From Gp6-AA40 sp036274155 (GTDB lineage Bacteria > Acidobacteriota > Vicinamibacteria > Vicinamibacterales > UBA2999), in contig DASUGH010000052.1 in the NCBI GenBank assembly GCA_036274155.1, positions 1-64,000 of the forward strand: a DNA stretch of 64,000 nucleotides, read 5' to 3'. Numbering within the stretch: the first letter of the stretch is position 1; the number at the start of each line of letters is the position of its first letter. This document shows, piece after piece, positions 9,130 to 17,347 of this stretch. Below the pieces are notes generated by a model. It saw only the letters and a list, made by a program, of their open reading frames with translations, ran no database searches and was not told the DNA's origin. Both the position numbers and the translations under genes were made by a program.

Positions 9130-9728
9130 TGCTGAAGACGAACCTCTCGACGCGTCCGTTCTACAACACGCGACTCGTCGGCCTCGCGCTCATCGGCGCG
9201 GCGATCGTGCTGGCGGTGATCTCGGCGCTTCACCTCGTGTGGGCGGTGTCGCTCGCCAATGAGGAAGGCATCCTCAGCGCCCGCGCGACCGAAGCGCGGA
9301 CGCAGGCGGGCGAGCTCCGCGCCGACGCCGAGCGCTTGCGCAAGCGCGTCGATCCGAAGGAGCTCGAAACCGTGTCGGCGGCGGCGCGCGAAGCCAACGC
9401 CGTCATCGAGCAGCGGACCTTCTCATGGGGGCAGCTGCTCTCGCACCTCGAGGCCACGGTGCCCGACGATGTCCGCATCACCGCTGTTACGCCGAAGATC
9501 GATGACGAAGGCGTCACCGTCACCCTGAGTGTCGAAGCGCAGAACGTCGAGCACCTGTCCGCGTTCATGGACGCGCTCGAGAAGAGCGGCGCCTTCCGGA
9601 ATGTCTGGCCGACCACGCGGCAGACCGGGGATGACGATGTGATCGATGCGGTGGTCGAGGGCAGGTACACGCCGATCGCGAATGCGGTTCCCGCGGCGCC
9701 GAAGACCGTGGGGAAGGTGAAGCCATGA
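9129..9728 (+). CDS. pilN: PilN-like inner-membrane alignment protein
   Basis: A bitopic protein. The cytoplasmic tail MLKTNLSTRPFYNTR corresponds to the PilN segment that binds PilM. It is followed by one transmembrane helix (about residues 17-40), a coiled coil (residues 45-90) and a ferredoxin-like periplasmic domain (around PDDVRITAVTPKIDDEGV). I start at the ATG at 9129, which overlaps the pilM stop as TGATG; a GTG at 9126 is the only near alternative. With PilM, PilO and the PilP-like protein it should form the ring that joins platform and secretin. The C-terminal tail is Ala/Pro-rich. Confidence 0.82.
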   Translation: MLKTNLSTRPFYNTRLVGLALIGAAIVLAVISALHLVWAVSLANEEGILSARATEARTQAGELRADAERLRKRVDPKELETVSAAAREANAVIEQRTFSWGQLLSHLEATVPDDVRITAVTPKIDDEGVTVTLSVEAQNVEHLSAFMDALEKSGAFRNVWPTTRQTGDDDVIDAVVEGRYTPIANAVPAAPKTVGKVKP

Positions 9729-10312
9729 GCGACGCCGTACGATGGCCGCTCGCCAGGCGGATTCTCGATGAATACCGGCGGTTCGTCATCCCGCTCGCCG
9801 TGCTGCTCCTCGCCAATGTGCTGGTCTATGCGTTCTACGTGTTTCCGTTGTCACAGCGTGTCAGCAACGTGACCGAGCGCACGCAGGCGGCGGAAGGGGA
9901 GCTGAACGCCGCCCGGCTGCAGCATTCGCAGGCGAGCAACATGGTGACCGGGCGTGCCCGCTCGGCGGAGGGGCTCGAGACGTTCTACAACGCCGTGCTC
10001 CCGGCGAACCCAGCGGCGGCGCGGCAGCTGGCGTCGCCGCGCCTCGATCAGCTCGCGAGGCAATCGAACGTCCATGCGAAACGGATCAGCACCGAGGCGG
10101 TCTCCGAGCGCGATCGCACGCTCACCCGTCTCGAGATCCGCATGGATGTCACCGGAACCTACGACGCCATCCGGCGGTTCGTCCATCAGCTCGAACGCTC
10201 GCGGGACTTCGTGGTGGTCCAGAATCTGAGGATTAGCGAAGGGTCGAACGAGGACGCGCAGTTGAACGTGCAGCTGGAGCTCGCCACGTTCTACAAGGCG
10301 GTTGCACCATGA
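9725..10312 (+). CDS. pilO: PilO-like inner-membrane alignment protein
   Basis: 195 residues: a cytoplasmic stretch with basic residues, one transmembrane helix (about 20-40, IPLAVLLLANVLVYAFYVFP), a coiled coil, then a periplasmic ferredoxin-like domain with RLEIRMDVTGTYDAIRRFV and LERSRDFVVVQNLRI, typical of PilO. PilO pairs with PilN and contacts PilP. It overlaps pilN by ATGA and the next gene by ATGAC, so translational coupling is likely. Confidence 0.85.
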   Translation: MSDAVRWPLARRILDEYRRFVIPLAVLLLANVLVYAFYVFPLSQRVSNVTERTQAAEGELNAARLQHSQASNMVTGRARSAEGLETFYNAVLPANPAAARQLASPRLDQLARQSNVHAKRISTEAVSERDRTLTRLEIRMDVTGTYDAIRRFVHQLERSRDFVVVQNLRISEGSNEDAQLNVQLELATFYKAVAP

Positions 10313-10872
10313 CGACCAAGACGATCCGGGAACTGTCGATTCTCGGTGTCCTCCTCCTGGTGCTCGGGGGCGTTCTGTACCGGAATCAATTCGCCGGAAC
10401 GGCCATCGTCCCGCCGGCGCCGTCCAATTCAACGGCGGCCGCGCGAGCGAAACGCCCTCCCCCCAGTGAAGGAACGGTTACTGACGTGAAGCTGGCTTTG
10501 CTCGACGCCGGACCCGATACGTTCGCGCCGCCGCAGCGGAACCCCTTCAGGTTCAAACCAAAGCCGGCGCCGGACGTGCGTCCGGTGGTGCAGGCGCTGC
10601 CGCCGCCGGCGCCGCTCCCCAGACCAGCACAGGCTGAACCCGGCATCGAACGCTTCGTTCGTTACGTGGGGTACATGGTGTCGGGATCCGGCGTTCGCGT
10701 GGCTGCGCTGCAGTACACACCGGCCGACGGGCCGGCTGTGCCGCTCGTCGGATCCGAGGGCTATATCATCGAGGGCCGCTACCGTCTGCTGAAAGTGGAG
10801 CCCGACACCATCGAGGTCGTCGAGCTCGCCGGTCAGGGACGTCGCGCTCGCATTTCACGCTCACGATCATGA
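10309..10872 (+). CDS. pilP: PilP-like periplasmic linker protein
   Basis: 187 residues with an N-terminal membrane helix (ELSILGVLLLVLGGVLY) in place of the usual PilP lipoprotein signal, a Pro/Ala-rich linker (about 35-105) and a small C-terminal beta-rich domain (VRYVGYMVSGSGVRVAALQ to IEVVELAGQGRR). That domain resembles the HR domain of PilP/GspC, which touches the secretin N-domains. The call rests mainly on position (between pilO and the secretin), size and architecture; similarity to classic PilP is weak. It overlaps the secretin gene by ATGA. Confidence 0.65.
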   Translation: MTTKTIRELSILGVLLLVLGGVLYRNQFAGTAIVPPAPSNSTAAARAKRPPPSEGTVTDVKLALLDAGPDTFAPPQRNPFRFKPKPAPDVRPVVQALPPPAPLPRPAQAEPGIERFVRYVGYMVSGSGVRVAALQYTPADGPAVPLVGSEGYIIEGRYRLLKVEPDTIEVVELAGQGRRARISRSRS

Positions 10873-13373
10873 TCACTGTTATGACAGGAATGGGTCGTCC
10901 AGGCCGGGCTGCGGCCGCTTCTCGGAGCGTTCTGCGAATCGTCGCCCTCCTGGTGGTGGCGATGAGCATCGTCGGCTGTGCCGCCAGCAAGGCGTACGAC
11001 AGCGCCAACGAGGCGGCGCGCGCCAACGAGTGGGACGTCGCCGTGCAGCAGTACCGCCAGGCGCTGCAGCTCGAGCCCGAGAACGTGAAATACAAGATCG
11101 CCTTGACGCGGGCGATGGTCACCGCGTCGACACACTTCGCCGAGCAGGGCCGTGTGGCGGAGGCGCGTGGTCAGATCGACGCGGCGCTGGCCGCCTATCG
11201 CAAGGCCAACGAGTTCGATCCGAGCAACCGCCAGCTCGCAGCCAAGGTGTCGTCGCTCGAGAAGCAGCTGCGCGACCTTTCCGAATCGGCGCGCGCCAAA
11301 CCGACCATCGAGCAGTTGCGTGAAAATGCCCGCCAGGCCGGCCCGCCGACGCTCGTCGGATTGAACGAGGTCCTCCCCGCGTTCCAGTACGTCAATCAGC
11401 CGGTGCGTTTGATTCTCGAGACCATCGCCAACGCGGCCGGCATCAACGTCACGTTCGAGCGCACCTTCCAGGACCCGGCGCGCCCTTACACCATCCAGAT
11501 GGACGGCGCGACCCTCGAGCAGGCGCTGAACACCGTGATGAGCGCCAACCAGCTCTTCTACAAGGTGGTCAGCCCCAACACGATCATGGTGATCCCCGAG
11601 GGGCAGCAGAACCGTCTGCTCTACGAGGATCAGGTCATCAAGGTCCTGCACCTGTCCAACGCCGATGCGCAGGAGGTGATGCAGGCCGTGACGACGGTGG
11701 TGCGCATGCCCGGATCGGTGCAGACGCAGTTTCAGATCTCGCCGAACAAGACGCAGAACACCCTGACCCTGCGCGCACCCACCAACGTTGCCGCCATCAT
11801 CGAACGGGTCGTCCAGCTGATGGACAAGCCGAAGGCCGAGGTGGTCGTCGACGTCGAGATTCTCGAAGTCAACCGGCGGCGCGTGAAGCAGTACGGCCTC
11901 GATCTCGGCGACTACGCCATCGGCGCCGTGTTCTCGCCCGACGTCAACCCGATCGGCTCCGGCAGCCTCACGCCGCAGCCGTTCAATCTCGGGAACGTCG
12001 TGAATAACGGCATCAGCTCCAGCGACTTCTACCTGGCGGTGCCGGCGGCGACAATCCGGTTCCTCGAAAGCGATTCGGAGACCAAGCTGCTCGCCAAACC
12101 GCAGCTGCGCGGCGCGGAAGGCGAGAAGCTCCGGCTCGAGCTCGGCGAGGACATCCCGATTCCGACCACGGTGTTCACGCCGCTGGCCTCCGGAGGCGCG
12201 AACGTCAACCCGCTGTCGTCGTTCACCTATCGAACCGTCGGCGTCGTTCTCGAGATGACCCCGCGTGTCACCTACGACGACAACATCATTCTCGAGTTGA
12301 GCGTGGAGAACAGCGCCCGGACCGGTGATACGACGATTGCCGGTACGACGGCGCCGACGTTCTCGACGCGGCGGGTGGCAGCCAAGCTGCGCCTCCGCGA
12401 CGGCGAATCCAACCTGCTCGCCGGGCTCGTGTCCGAGGCAGATCGGCGCACACTGAAGGGCGTCCCAGGCCTCCTGCGGCTGCCGGTCATCAAGCAGCTC
12501 TTTTCAGCAAACGATAACCAGATCGAACAGGCAGACGTCATCGTGCTGTTGACGCCGCGTATCGTCCGGACGCACGAGATCACGCAACGCGACATCGATC
12601 CGCTGTTCGTCGGCTCGCCGCTCAATCTCGGTCTCGGCGGTCCGACGCTGCTCGTGCCGCCGCTTGCTCCGCAGGCTGCGGCACCAGCCGCGGCTCAACC
12701 GGCCGCAGCTGCTGGCGCCGCCGGTGCACCGGCCGCGGCACCTGGCGCTGCGCCATCCGCTCCGGGGACGCCTCCGCCCTCGCCGGGGGCCACCACACCC
12801 ACTGCGGCGGCCGCGCCGGCGGCGCCGGCAACAACACCTCCTCCGGCGACACCGGGGGCCGCCGCGCCAGGCGCTGCCACCCCGGGTCTGCCGGCGACTC
12901 CACGCGATCCGGCGGCTCCGCCTGTAGCGGGGACACCGACGCCGACCGCAGTGCCGACCGGCGGCCAGATCATGCTCGCGCCGCAGGCGCTGGACGTCCG
13001 TGTCGGCACCGGCGCGCTGGCCGTTCCGATCGTCGTGACCGATGTCTCTCGCCTCTCGAGCGCGACGCTGACGATTACTTACAACCCGGCAGTTCTCCGC
13101 GTCGCGGCGGTGCAGCAGGGGAACTTCATCTCGAGGCCTGGCGGGCCGGTCGCCTTCACCGAGGATCATGCCAAGCCTGGCCGCATCGACGTGGTGCTGC
13201 TGCGAACGGGCGACTCCACGGGCGCCAGCGGCAGCGGCTCGCTGGCCTATGTGCTGTTCGACGCCATTGCGCCAGGGCCGACGAGCTTCACGATCACCGG
13301 CAGCGCGACTGCGCCCGGCGGCGCCCCGCTTTCCGTGCAGTTCGCGCCGGCGCCAAGCGTCACCGTGAAATGA
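10869..13373 (+). CDS. pilQ: Secretin (PilQ/GspD) with N-terminal TPR and C-terminal cohesin-like domain
   Basis: An 834-residue outer-membrane channel subunit. A lipoprotein-type signal ends in SIVGC. Residues ~35-145 form TPR-like helices (SANEAARANEWDVAVQQYR). From about 173 comes an STN/N0-like domain (QYVNQPVRLILETIANAAG), then an N1-type ring domain, then the secretin barrel at ~370-580 with AKPQLRGAEGEKLRLELGE and RVAAKLRLRDGESNLLAGL. Residues ~595-695 are a very Ala/Pro-rich low-complexity linker. The last ~135 residues form a beta-rich domain (ALDVRVGTGALAVPIVVTDV, SATLTITYNPAVLRV, FTITGSATA) that looks like a cohesin module. Cohesin modules bind dockerins in cellulosomes, so a partner-binding role at the pore is possible; no dockerin is visible here. 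An alternative start is the ATG at 10884. Confidence 0.9.
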   Translation: MITVMTGMGRPGRAAAASRSVLRIVALLVVAMSIVGCAASKAYDSANEAARANEWDVAVQQYRQALQLEPENVKYKIALTRAMVTASTHFAEQGRVAEARGQIDAALAAYRKANEFDPSNRQLAAKVSSLEKQLRDLSESARAKPTIEQLRENARQAGPPTLVGLNEVLPAFQYVNQPVRLILETIANAAGINVTFERTFQDPARPYTIQMDGATLEQALNTVMSANQLFYKVVSPNTIMVIPEGQQNRLLYEDQVIKVLHLSNADAQEVMQAVTTVVRMPGSVQTQFQISPNKTQNTLTLRAPTNVAAIIERVVQLMDKPKAEVVVDVEILEVNRRRVKQYGLDLGDYAIGAVFSPDVNPIGSGSLTPQPFNLGNVVNNGISSSDFYLAVPAATIRFLESDSETKLLAKPQLRGAEGEKLRLELGEDIPIPTTVFTPLASGGANVNPLSSFTYRTVGVVLEMTPRVTYDDNIILELSVENSARTGDTTIAGTTAPTFSTRRVAAKLRLRDGESNLLAGLVSEADRRTLKGVPGLLRLPVIKQLFSANDNQIEQADVIVLLTPRIVRTHEITQRDIDPLFVGSPLNLGLGGPTLLVPPLAPQAAAPAAAQPAAAAGAAGAPAAAPGAAPSAPGTPPPSPGATTPTAAAAPAAPATTPPPATPGAAAPGAATPGLPATPRDPAAPPVAGTPTPTAVPTGGQIMLAPQALDVRVGTGALAVPIVVTDVSRLSSATLTITYNPAVLRVAAVQQGNFISRPGGPVAFTEDHAKPGRIDVVLLRTGDSTGASGSGSLAYVLFDAIAPGPTSFTITGSATAPGGAPLSVQFAPAPSVTVK
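12650..12955 (+). repeat. Ala/Pro low-complexity linker inside the secretin gene
   Basis: About 300 bp of GC-rich, codon-biased sequence encodes a linker of mainly Ala, Pro, Gly and Thr between the secretin barrel and the cohesin-like domain. It is in frame and has no fixed repeat period. A linker of this length could let the terminal domain extend away from the channel. Confidence 0.7.
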
Positions 13374-13879
13374 TTCCGCGATTGCTCTCGACCGTTCGCC
13401 GCCCTCAGGCAGATCGCGCAGACGGGTACACCTTCGTCGAGCTGCTCGTCGTCGCCACAATCCTGCTCGTCCTGGCATCGGTGGTGATGCCGCTGGCCGA
13501 GACGATGTCCAAGCGGGTACACGAGGCGGAGCTCCGTACGGCGCTGCGTGAAATTCGCACGGCGATCGACCGCTTCAAGGATGCGGTGGACGCCGGCGCG
13601 ATCGCGTCGACCGAGCTGGAGCCGAACAGCGAGGGATATCCACCGGATCTCGAGACGCTCGTCGAGGGGGTGCCGGCGGCCAACGACGCGTCGGGCAGGA
13701 AGCTGCGGTTCGGGCTGAGGCGGGTGCCGACCGATCCGATGACCAACAGTACTGAGTGGGGACTGCGATCGTATCAGGACAAACCCGATGCGACCTCATG
13801 GGGCGGACAGAACGTGTTCGACGTCTACACGAAGAGCAAAGGGACGGCTCTCAATGGCACGAAATACAGCGACTGGTAG
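13370..13879 (+). CDS. Type II secretion/pilus pseudopilin (GspG-like)
   Basis: 169 residues. The prepilin signal is unusually long (about 18 residues) and ends in ADG, followed by the class III N-terminus YTFVELLVVATILLVLAS with Glu at +5. This is cut and methylated by a prepilin peptidase that is not encoded here. The C-terminal part has the GspG-like pattern of a short helix, a Pro-containing segment (EGYPPDLETLVEGVP), RVPTDPMTNSTEWGLRSY and a final DVYTKSKGTA. It overlaps the secretin gene by ATGA and the next pseudopilin gene by 26 bp. Confidence 0.88.
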   Translation: MIPRLLSTVRRPQADRADGYTFVELLVVATILLVLASVVMPLAETMSKRVHEAELRTALREIRTAIDRFKDAVDAGAIASTELEPNSEGYPPDLETLVEGVPAANDASGRKLRFGLRRVPTDPMTNSTEWGLRSYQDKPDATSWGGQNVFDVYTKSKGTALNGTKYSDW

Positions 13880-14297
13880 CGCGGAGGCTGCGCCCGCTCG
13901 CCGTGTCGCCTTGGGGACGGCCGGCTTCACGCTGATCGAAATGCTGGTCGTCATGACGATTATCGTGATCCTTGCCGGGATCGGCGTCGCGTTGTACACC
14001 AACGGTGTAACCAAAGCCAACGAAGCGGCGCTCAAGACGGATCTGTCACAGATGCGCGAGGCGATCGATCAGTACTACGCAGACAAGGGAAAGTACCCGG
14101 CTTCGCTGGACGTGCTGGTCGAAGAGCGCTACATCCGCAACATCCCGCCGGATCCGTTCACCAAGTCGAAGGACACCTGGCAGACCGAACTCTCGGAGCC
14201 GGACGCGGGCAACCCTTCCGCCGAGGTCGGCGTGATCAACGTGAAGAGCGGCAGCAACCGGACCGCGCTGGACAACACGCTCTACGCGGAATGGTGA
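13854..14297 (+). CDS. Type II secretion pseudopilin (GspG-like, second copy)
   Basis: 147 residues starting at 13854 (MARNTATGSA), inside the end of the previous gene. The frame is open upstream, but this start gives a sensible prepilin leader. The cleavage region is TAG/FTLIEMLVVMTIIVILAG, with Glu at +5 and a classic hydrophobic helix. Downstream are LKTDLSQMREAIDQYYADKG, KYPASLDVLVEERYIRNIP and PDPFTKSKDTWQ, the usual GspG plan. With its neighbour this gives two major-pseudopilin-like paralogues in tandem, so they may be major and minor subunits of one pilus. Confidence 0.9.
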   Translation: MARNTATGSAEAAPARRVALGTAGFTLIEMLVVMTIIVILAGIGVALYTNGVTKANEAALKTDLSQMREAIDQYYADKGKYPASLDVLVEERYIRNIPPDPFTKSKDTWQTELSEPDAGNPSAEVGVINVKSGSNRTALDNTLYAEW

Positions 14298-14307
14298 TGT
14301 CAGAGTG

Positions 14308-15264
14308 ATGGCAGAGCGCTCCTCCTGGACGCGGCGCCTCTCAGGCGAGGACGGCATCCTGATGGTGGCGCTCCTCGTGGCCTTGAGTGTCATGGGCGTG
14401 ATGCTCAGCGTGGCGCTCCCTGCCTGGAATACGCGCGCCAGGCGCGAGAAGGAAGCCGAGCTGGTCTTCCGCGGCCAGCAATACGCGCGCGCCATTGCGC
14501 TGTTCCAGAGAAAGTACGCCAACGCTTCGCCTCCAAGCATCGACGTCCTGCTCGCCGAACGCTTCCTCAGGAAGAAGTACCTCGATCCGATCACAGGTGA
14601 AGATTTCGAGCTCATCACCCCCGGAAGCACGATAGAAGGCTCTTCGACGCCGGCCGCTCTTCAGGGACGCGGCGGAGCTACGGGCGCCCGGGCCGGCTCC
14701 AATGCGACAGGGTCCAACGCGACGCAGAGTCTTCTGGCAAGAGGTGCTGGCGGCGCCACTGGCGGCAACGCGGCGGCGGCCCGCGGTGGAACGGCCCCGG
14801 CTCGCAGCGGCTTCTCTCAGTTTTCGCTGAACAGCTCGTTTGGTGCGAGCAGCAACACCACCGGACGCGGTCAGACCGCTCAGACCGCGAACAGCCTGCT
14901 CACGTCCACCGTGACAGCCGGCGCGGTGGGTGGGATCCTGGGCGTTCGCAGCAAGAGCACCGACAAGTCGCTGCGCATCTACAACGGCGCCGAGCGGTAC
15001 TACGATTGGGTGTTCCTCGCGTCGCAGATGACGAATATCGTATCGTCGCCATCCGGCGGCCAGGCGCCTGGTGGCGGGAGGGGCAGAGGGCAGACTCCGG
15101 GCCCGGTCACGGGCCGCGGCGGCGTCAGAGGCCAGCCGTTCGGAACCGGACAGACGGGACAGCCGGGCAGAGGCCCCGCGCCATCGCCAGCCGGCGGCAA
15201 CCGCGGTATCGGACCGGTCCAGCCTGGAATGCCTCAGCCTGCCCGCGGCGGGCGCGGCTTCTAA
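14308..15264 (+). CDS. Pseudopilin-like protein with Gly/Arg/Thr-rich tail
   Basis: About 318 residues. The leader ends GEDG and is followed by ILMVALLVALSVMGVMLSVA. Position +5 is Ala rather than Glu, as in tip pseudopilins of the GspK type. A helical part (REKEAELVFRGQQYARAI, ALFQRKYANASPPSIDVLL, then RFLRKKYLDPITGEDF) matches a family often annotated as type II secretion system protein. From about residue 112 onward it is low-complexity Gly, Ala, Thr, Asn, Arg and Gln, interrupted by a short ordered stretch (GILGVRSKSTDKSLRIYNGAERYYDWVF, given here in outline), and it ends in a Gly/Pro/Arg tail. A GTG at 14305 is an alternative start. It is the last gene of the operon. Confidence 0.78.
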   Translation: MAERSSWTRRLSGEDGILMVALLVALSVMGVMLSVALPAWNTRARREKEAELVFRGQQYARAIALFQRKYANASPPSIDVLLAERFLRKKYLDPITGEDFELITPGSTIEGSSTPAALQGRGGATGARAGSNATGSNATQSLLARGAGGATGGNAAAARGGTAPARSGFSQFSLNSSFGASSNTTGRGQTAQTANSLLTSTVTAGAVGGILGVRSKSTDKSLRIYNGAERYYDWVFLASQMTNIVSSPSGGQAPGGGRGRGQTPGPVTGRGGVRGQPFGTGQTGQPGRGPAPSPAGGNRGIGPVQPGMPQPARGGRGF

Positions 15265-15322
15265 CGTCGGCGGCTCGTGGCCCGGCAGTGCCAGAAGGAC
15301 TCCGCCGCGCGTCGGCCCGGCG

Positions 15323-16393
15323 TCACGCCTCAATCTCCGACATGACCGCGTCGTGCACCGTCGGCCGAACGCCCGCAATCGCCTGATTCTGCCGATCCGG
15401 GTACACGCGATTGGTCAGCAGGACCACGTATACCCGCCGATCCGGATCCAGCCAGAGCGAGGTTCCGGTGAATCCGGTGTGTCCGAACGAACGGGGTGAC
15501 ATCCGCCTGCCGCATGAGGACGTCGGCAGCATCGTGTCCCAGCCAAGCGCCCGCGAGCTGCCGGGAATTCCGGGCCGGCGGGCGATGAAGACGTCCAACG
15601 TGGCTTTGCTGAAGGCGCCGGCGCGGCCGTCGAGCACTTGCAGCAGGTGACGAGCCTGATCGCCGACAGCGGCCGCGTTGCCAAACAGTCCGGCATGCCC
15701 GGCGGCGCCCCCAATCGCCCAGGCGTTCTCGTCGTCCACCTCACCGATCAGGAGCCGTCCGCGCCAGGGATCGCGATGGGTTGGTGCTGTCCTCCGCCGC
15801 CAGACGTCCGGCGGATGAAACTGCAGATCCCCGACCGATCCGGTGAGCGCCTTCAAGGCATCGAACCGCGTCGGAAGTGACGCCGCCTTCTCGAGTACGA
15901 AGCCGAGCAGCATGAATCCGAGATCGCTGTACAGCGACTTGGAATGTGGCGGGTACTCGAGGCCAGCGGCACAGATCGCAGCCTCGAATGCCTGACGACC
16001 CTGGTGCTCGCGGTAGAGCGGCAAGTGCGCTGGCAGACCGCTGCAATGGGACAGCAGGTCGCGGATGGTGACGAGATCGGCGCCGGCGGGATTGCATCGC
16101 GGCAGATGCTCCATGAGCCGATCGTCGAGACCCAGTGCGCCCTGTTCGACGTCGCGCATGACGAGCGGAGTCGTCGCCAGCACCTTGGTGAGCGACGCCA
16201 GATCGAAGATCGTGTCTTCGCGCGTCGAAGCGGCATCGGCATCGAACGTCAGCGTGCCGAACGCCTCTCGCCACAGCGTTCGAGTGGCGTCGCCGACCTC
16301 GATGACGGCGGCGGGAAAGGCTCGCTCCGCCACTGCGCGTTCGAGCACTGCGCGTGCGGCAGGGAAGAGCGCAGGCATGTTCGGTTGTAGCAT
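15323..16393 (-). CDS. Serine hydrolase of the beta-lactamase/AmiE-like family
   Basis: 356 residues with the three motifs of class C beta-lactamase-fold serine hydrolases: SLTK with nucleophile Ser67 and Lys70, YSD in SKSLYSDLGFM, and HTG in FGHTGFTGTS. No signal peptide is visible, so it is probably cytoplasmic. Its neighbours are an amino-sugar kinase, a NagB-like deaminase and MurQ. In Bacillus subtilis a beta-lactamase-fold amidase (AmiE/YbbE) lies in the murQ cluster and removes the peptide from MurNAc-peptides. The same role is a reasonable inference here. It could also be an esterase or D-aminopeptidase. A start at 16378 (MPALFPAAR) is equally possible. Only 8 bp separate its start from the divergent kinase gene. 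Confidence 0.82.
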   Translation of the reverse strand: MLQPNMPALFPAARAVLERAVAERAFPAAVIEVGDATRTLWREAFGTLTFDADAASTREDTIFDLASLTKVLATTPLVMRDVEQGALGLDDRLMEHLPRCNPAGADLVTIRDLLSHCSGLPAHLPLYREHQGRQAFEAAICAAGLEYPPHSKSLYSDLGFMLLGFVLEKAASLPTRFDALKALTGSVGDLQFHPPDVWRRRTAPTHRDPWRGRLLIGEVDDENAWAIGGAAGHAGLFGNAAAVGDQARHLLQVLDGRAGAFSKATLDVFIARRPGIPGSSRALGWDTMLPTSSCGRRMSPRSFGHTGFTGTSLWLDPDRRVYVVLLTNRVYPDRQNQAIAGVRPTVHDAVMSEIEA

Positions 16394-16401
16394 ATCGTCA
16401 G

Positions 16402-17337
16402 ATGCATGTCCTCGGCATCGATGCGGGCGGCACCAAGACGGTGTGTCTGCTCGCCGACGAGAATGGCGCGGTCCTCTCGGAGGGACGCGGCGGCGGCGCC
16501 AACCTCCAGGCGTCCGGCGAGCTCGAAGTGGAAAAGGTGCTCCACGATGTCATGGAGCAGGCGCTCGGCGATCGCGACGAGATCCGGCCGGCTGCCATCT
16601 GCCTCGGCATCGCCGGCGTCGATCGCTCACGCGACGCCGATGCGATTCGCGGGGTGATGCGGCGCATCGGCTTCAAGTCGCGCATCCTCGTCGTCAACGA
16701 CGCGCTCATCGCGCTCACGGCCGGTGTGGGCGATGAATCGGGCGTGGTGGTGATTGCCGGTACGGGCTCCATTGCGTACGGCCGCAAGGCGGGGAGAGCG
16801 GCGCGCTCGGGAGGCTGGGGCTACCTCCTCGGCGACGAAGGCGGCGGCTTCTGGATAGGCCGGGCCGCGCTTTCGGCGGTCGTCCGGCAGTTCGACGGCC
16901 GCGGCCCTTCCACGCTCCTGACCGAGCTGGTGCTGCGGCACATGCGTCTGCACAGTCCGACCGAGCTGATTCACGCGATTTACGACCGTGGTCTTCAGCG
17001 TCACGCGGTTGCCGGGATCGCCGCGGTGGTCCGGGAAGCCTCGGAGGCAGGCGACGTGGTGGCCACCGAGATCCTCGGCCGCGCCGCGAACGAGCTCGGT
17101 GCGGCCGCGGCCGCTGTCGTGCAGACGCTCGGCATGCGCGGAAGCGTATTCCGGACGGTACTCGCCGGCGGAATCTTCAGAGCCATCCCATCGCTCGCCG
17201 ATGCGGTGAGCTCACGACTCTCGGAAATTGCCCCGCGGAGCGACGTTCAGAGGCTGCAAATCGAGCCTGCCGTCGGCGCCGTCCACCTGGCACTTGCCGC
17301 CGCACGCGGCGAAGTCGCGATACCGCAGTATTTGTAA
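16402..17337 (+). CDS. BadF/BadG-type amino-sugar kinase (N-acetylglucosamine / N-acetylmuramate kinase)
   Basis: 311 residues of the ASKHA fold: phosphate-1 loop GIDAGGTKT at the very N-terminus, phosphate-2 loop AGTGSIAYG, the diagnostic GGWGYLLGDEGGGFWIG of the BadF/NagK/MurK group, and the C-terminal adenosine loop LAGGIF. It should phosphorylate GlcNAc and/or MurNAc at the 6 position (or C1 in MurK-like members) using ATP. The start at 16402 (MHVLGIDAGG) is the normal family N-terminus. Its location next to murQ and a NagB-like gene supports a role in re-using wall sugars. Substrate specificity cannot be read from the sequence. Confidence 0.87.
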   Translation: MHVLGIDAGGTKTVCLLADENGAVLSEGRGGGANLQASGELEVEKVLHDVMEQALGDRDEIRPAAICLGIAGVDRSRDADAIRGVMRRIGFKSRILVVNDALIALTAGVGDESGVVVIAGTGSIAYGRKAGRAARSGGWGYLLGDEGGGFWIGRAALSAVVRQFDGRGPSTLLTELVLRHMRLHSPTELIHAIYDRGLQRHAVAGIAAVVREASEAGDVVATEILGRAANELGAAAAAVVQTLGMRGSVFRTVLAGGIFRAIPSLADAVSSRLSEIAPRSDVQRLQIEPAVGAVHLALAAARGEVAIPQYL

Positions 17338-17347
17338 CCGGAGCTCA

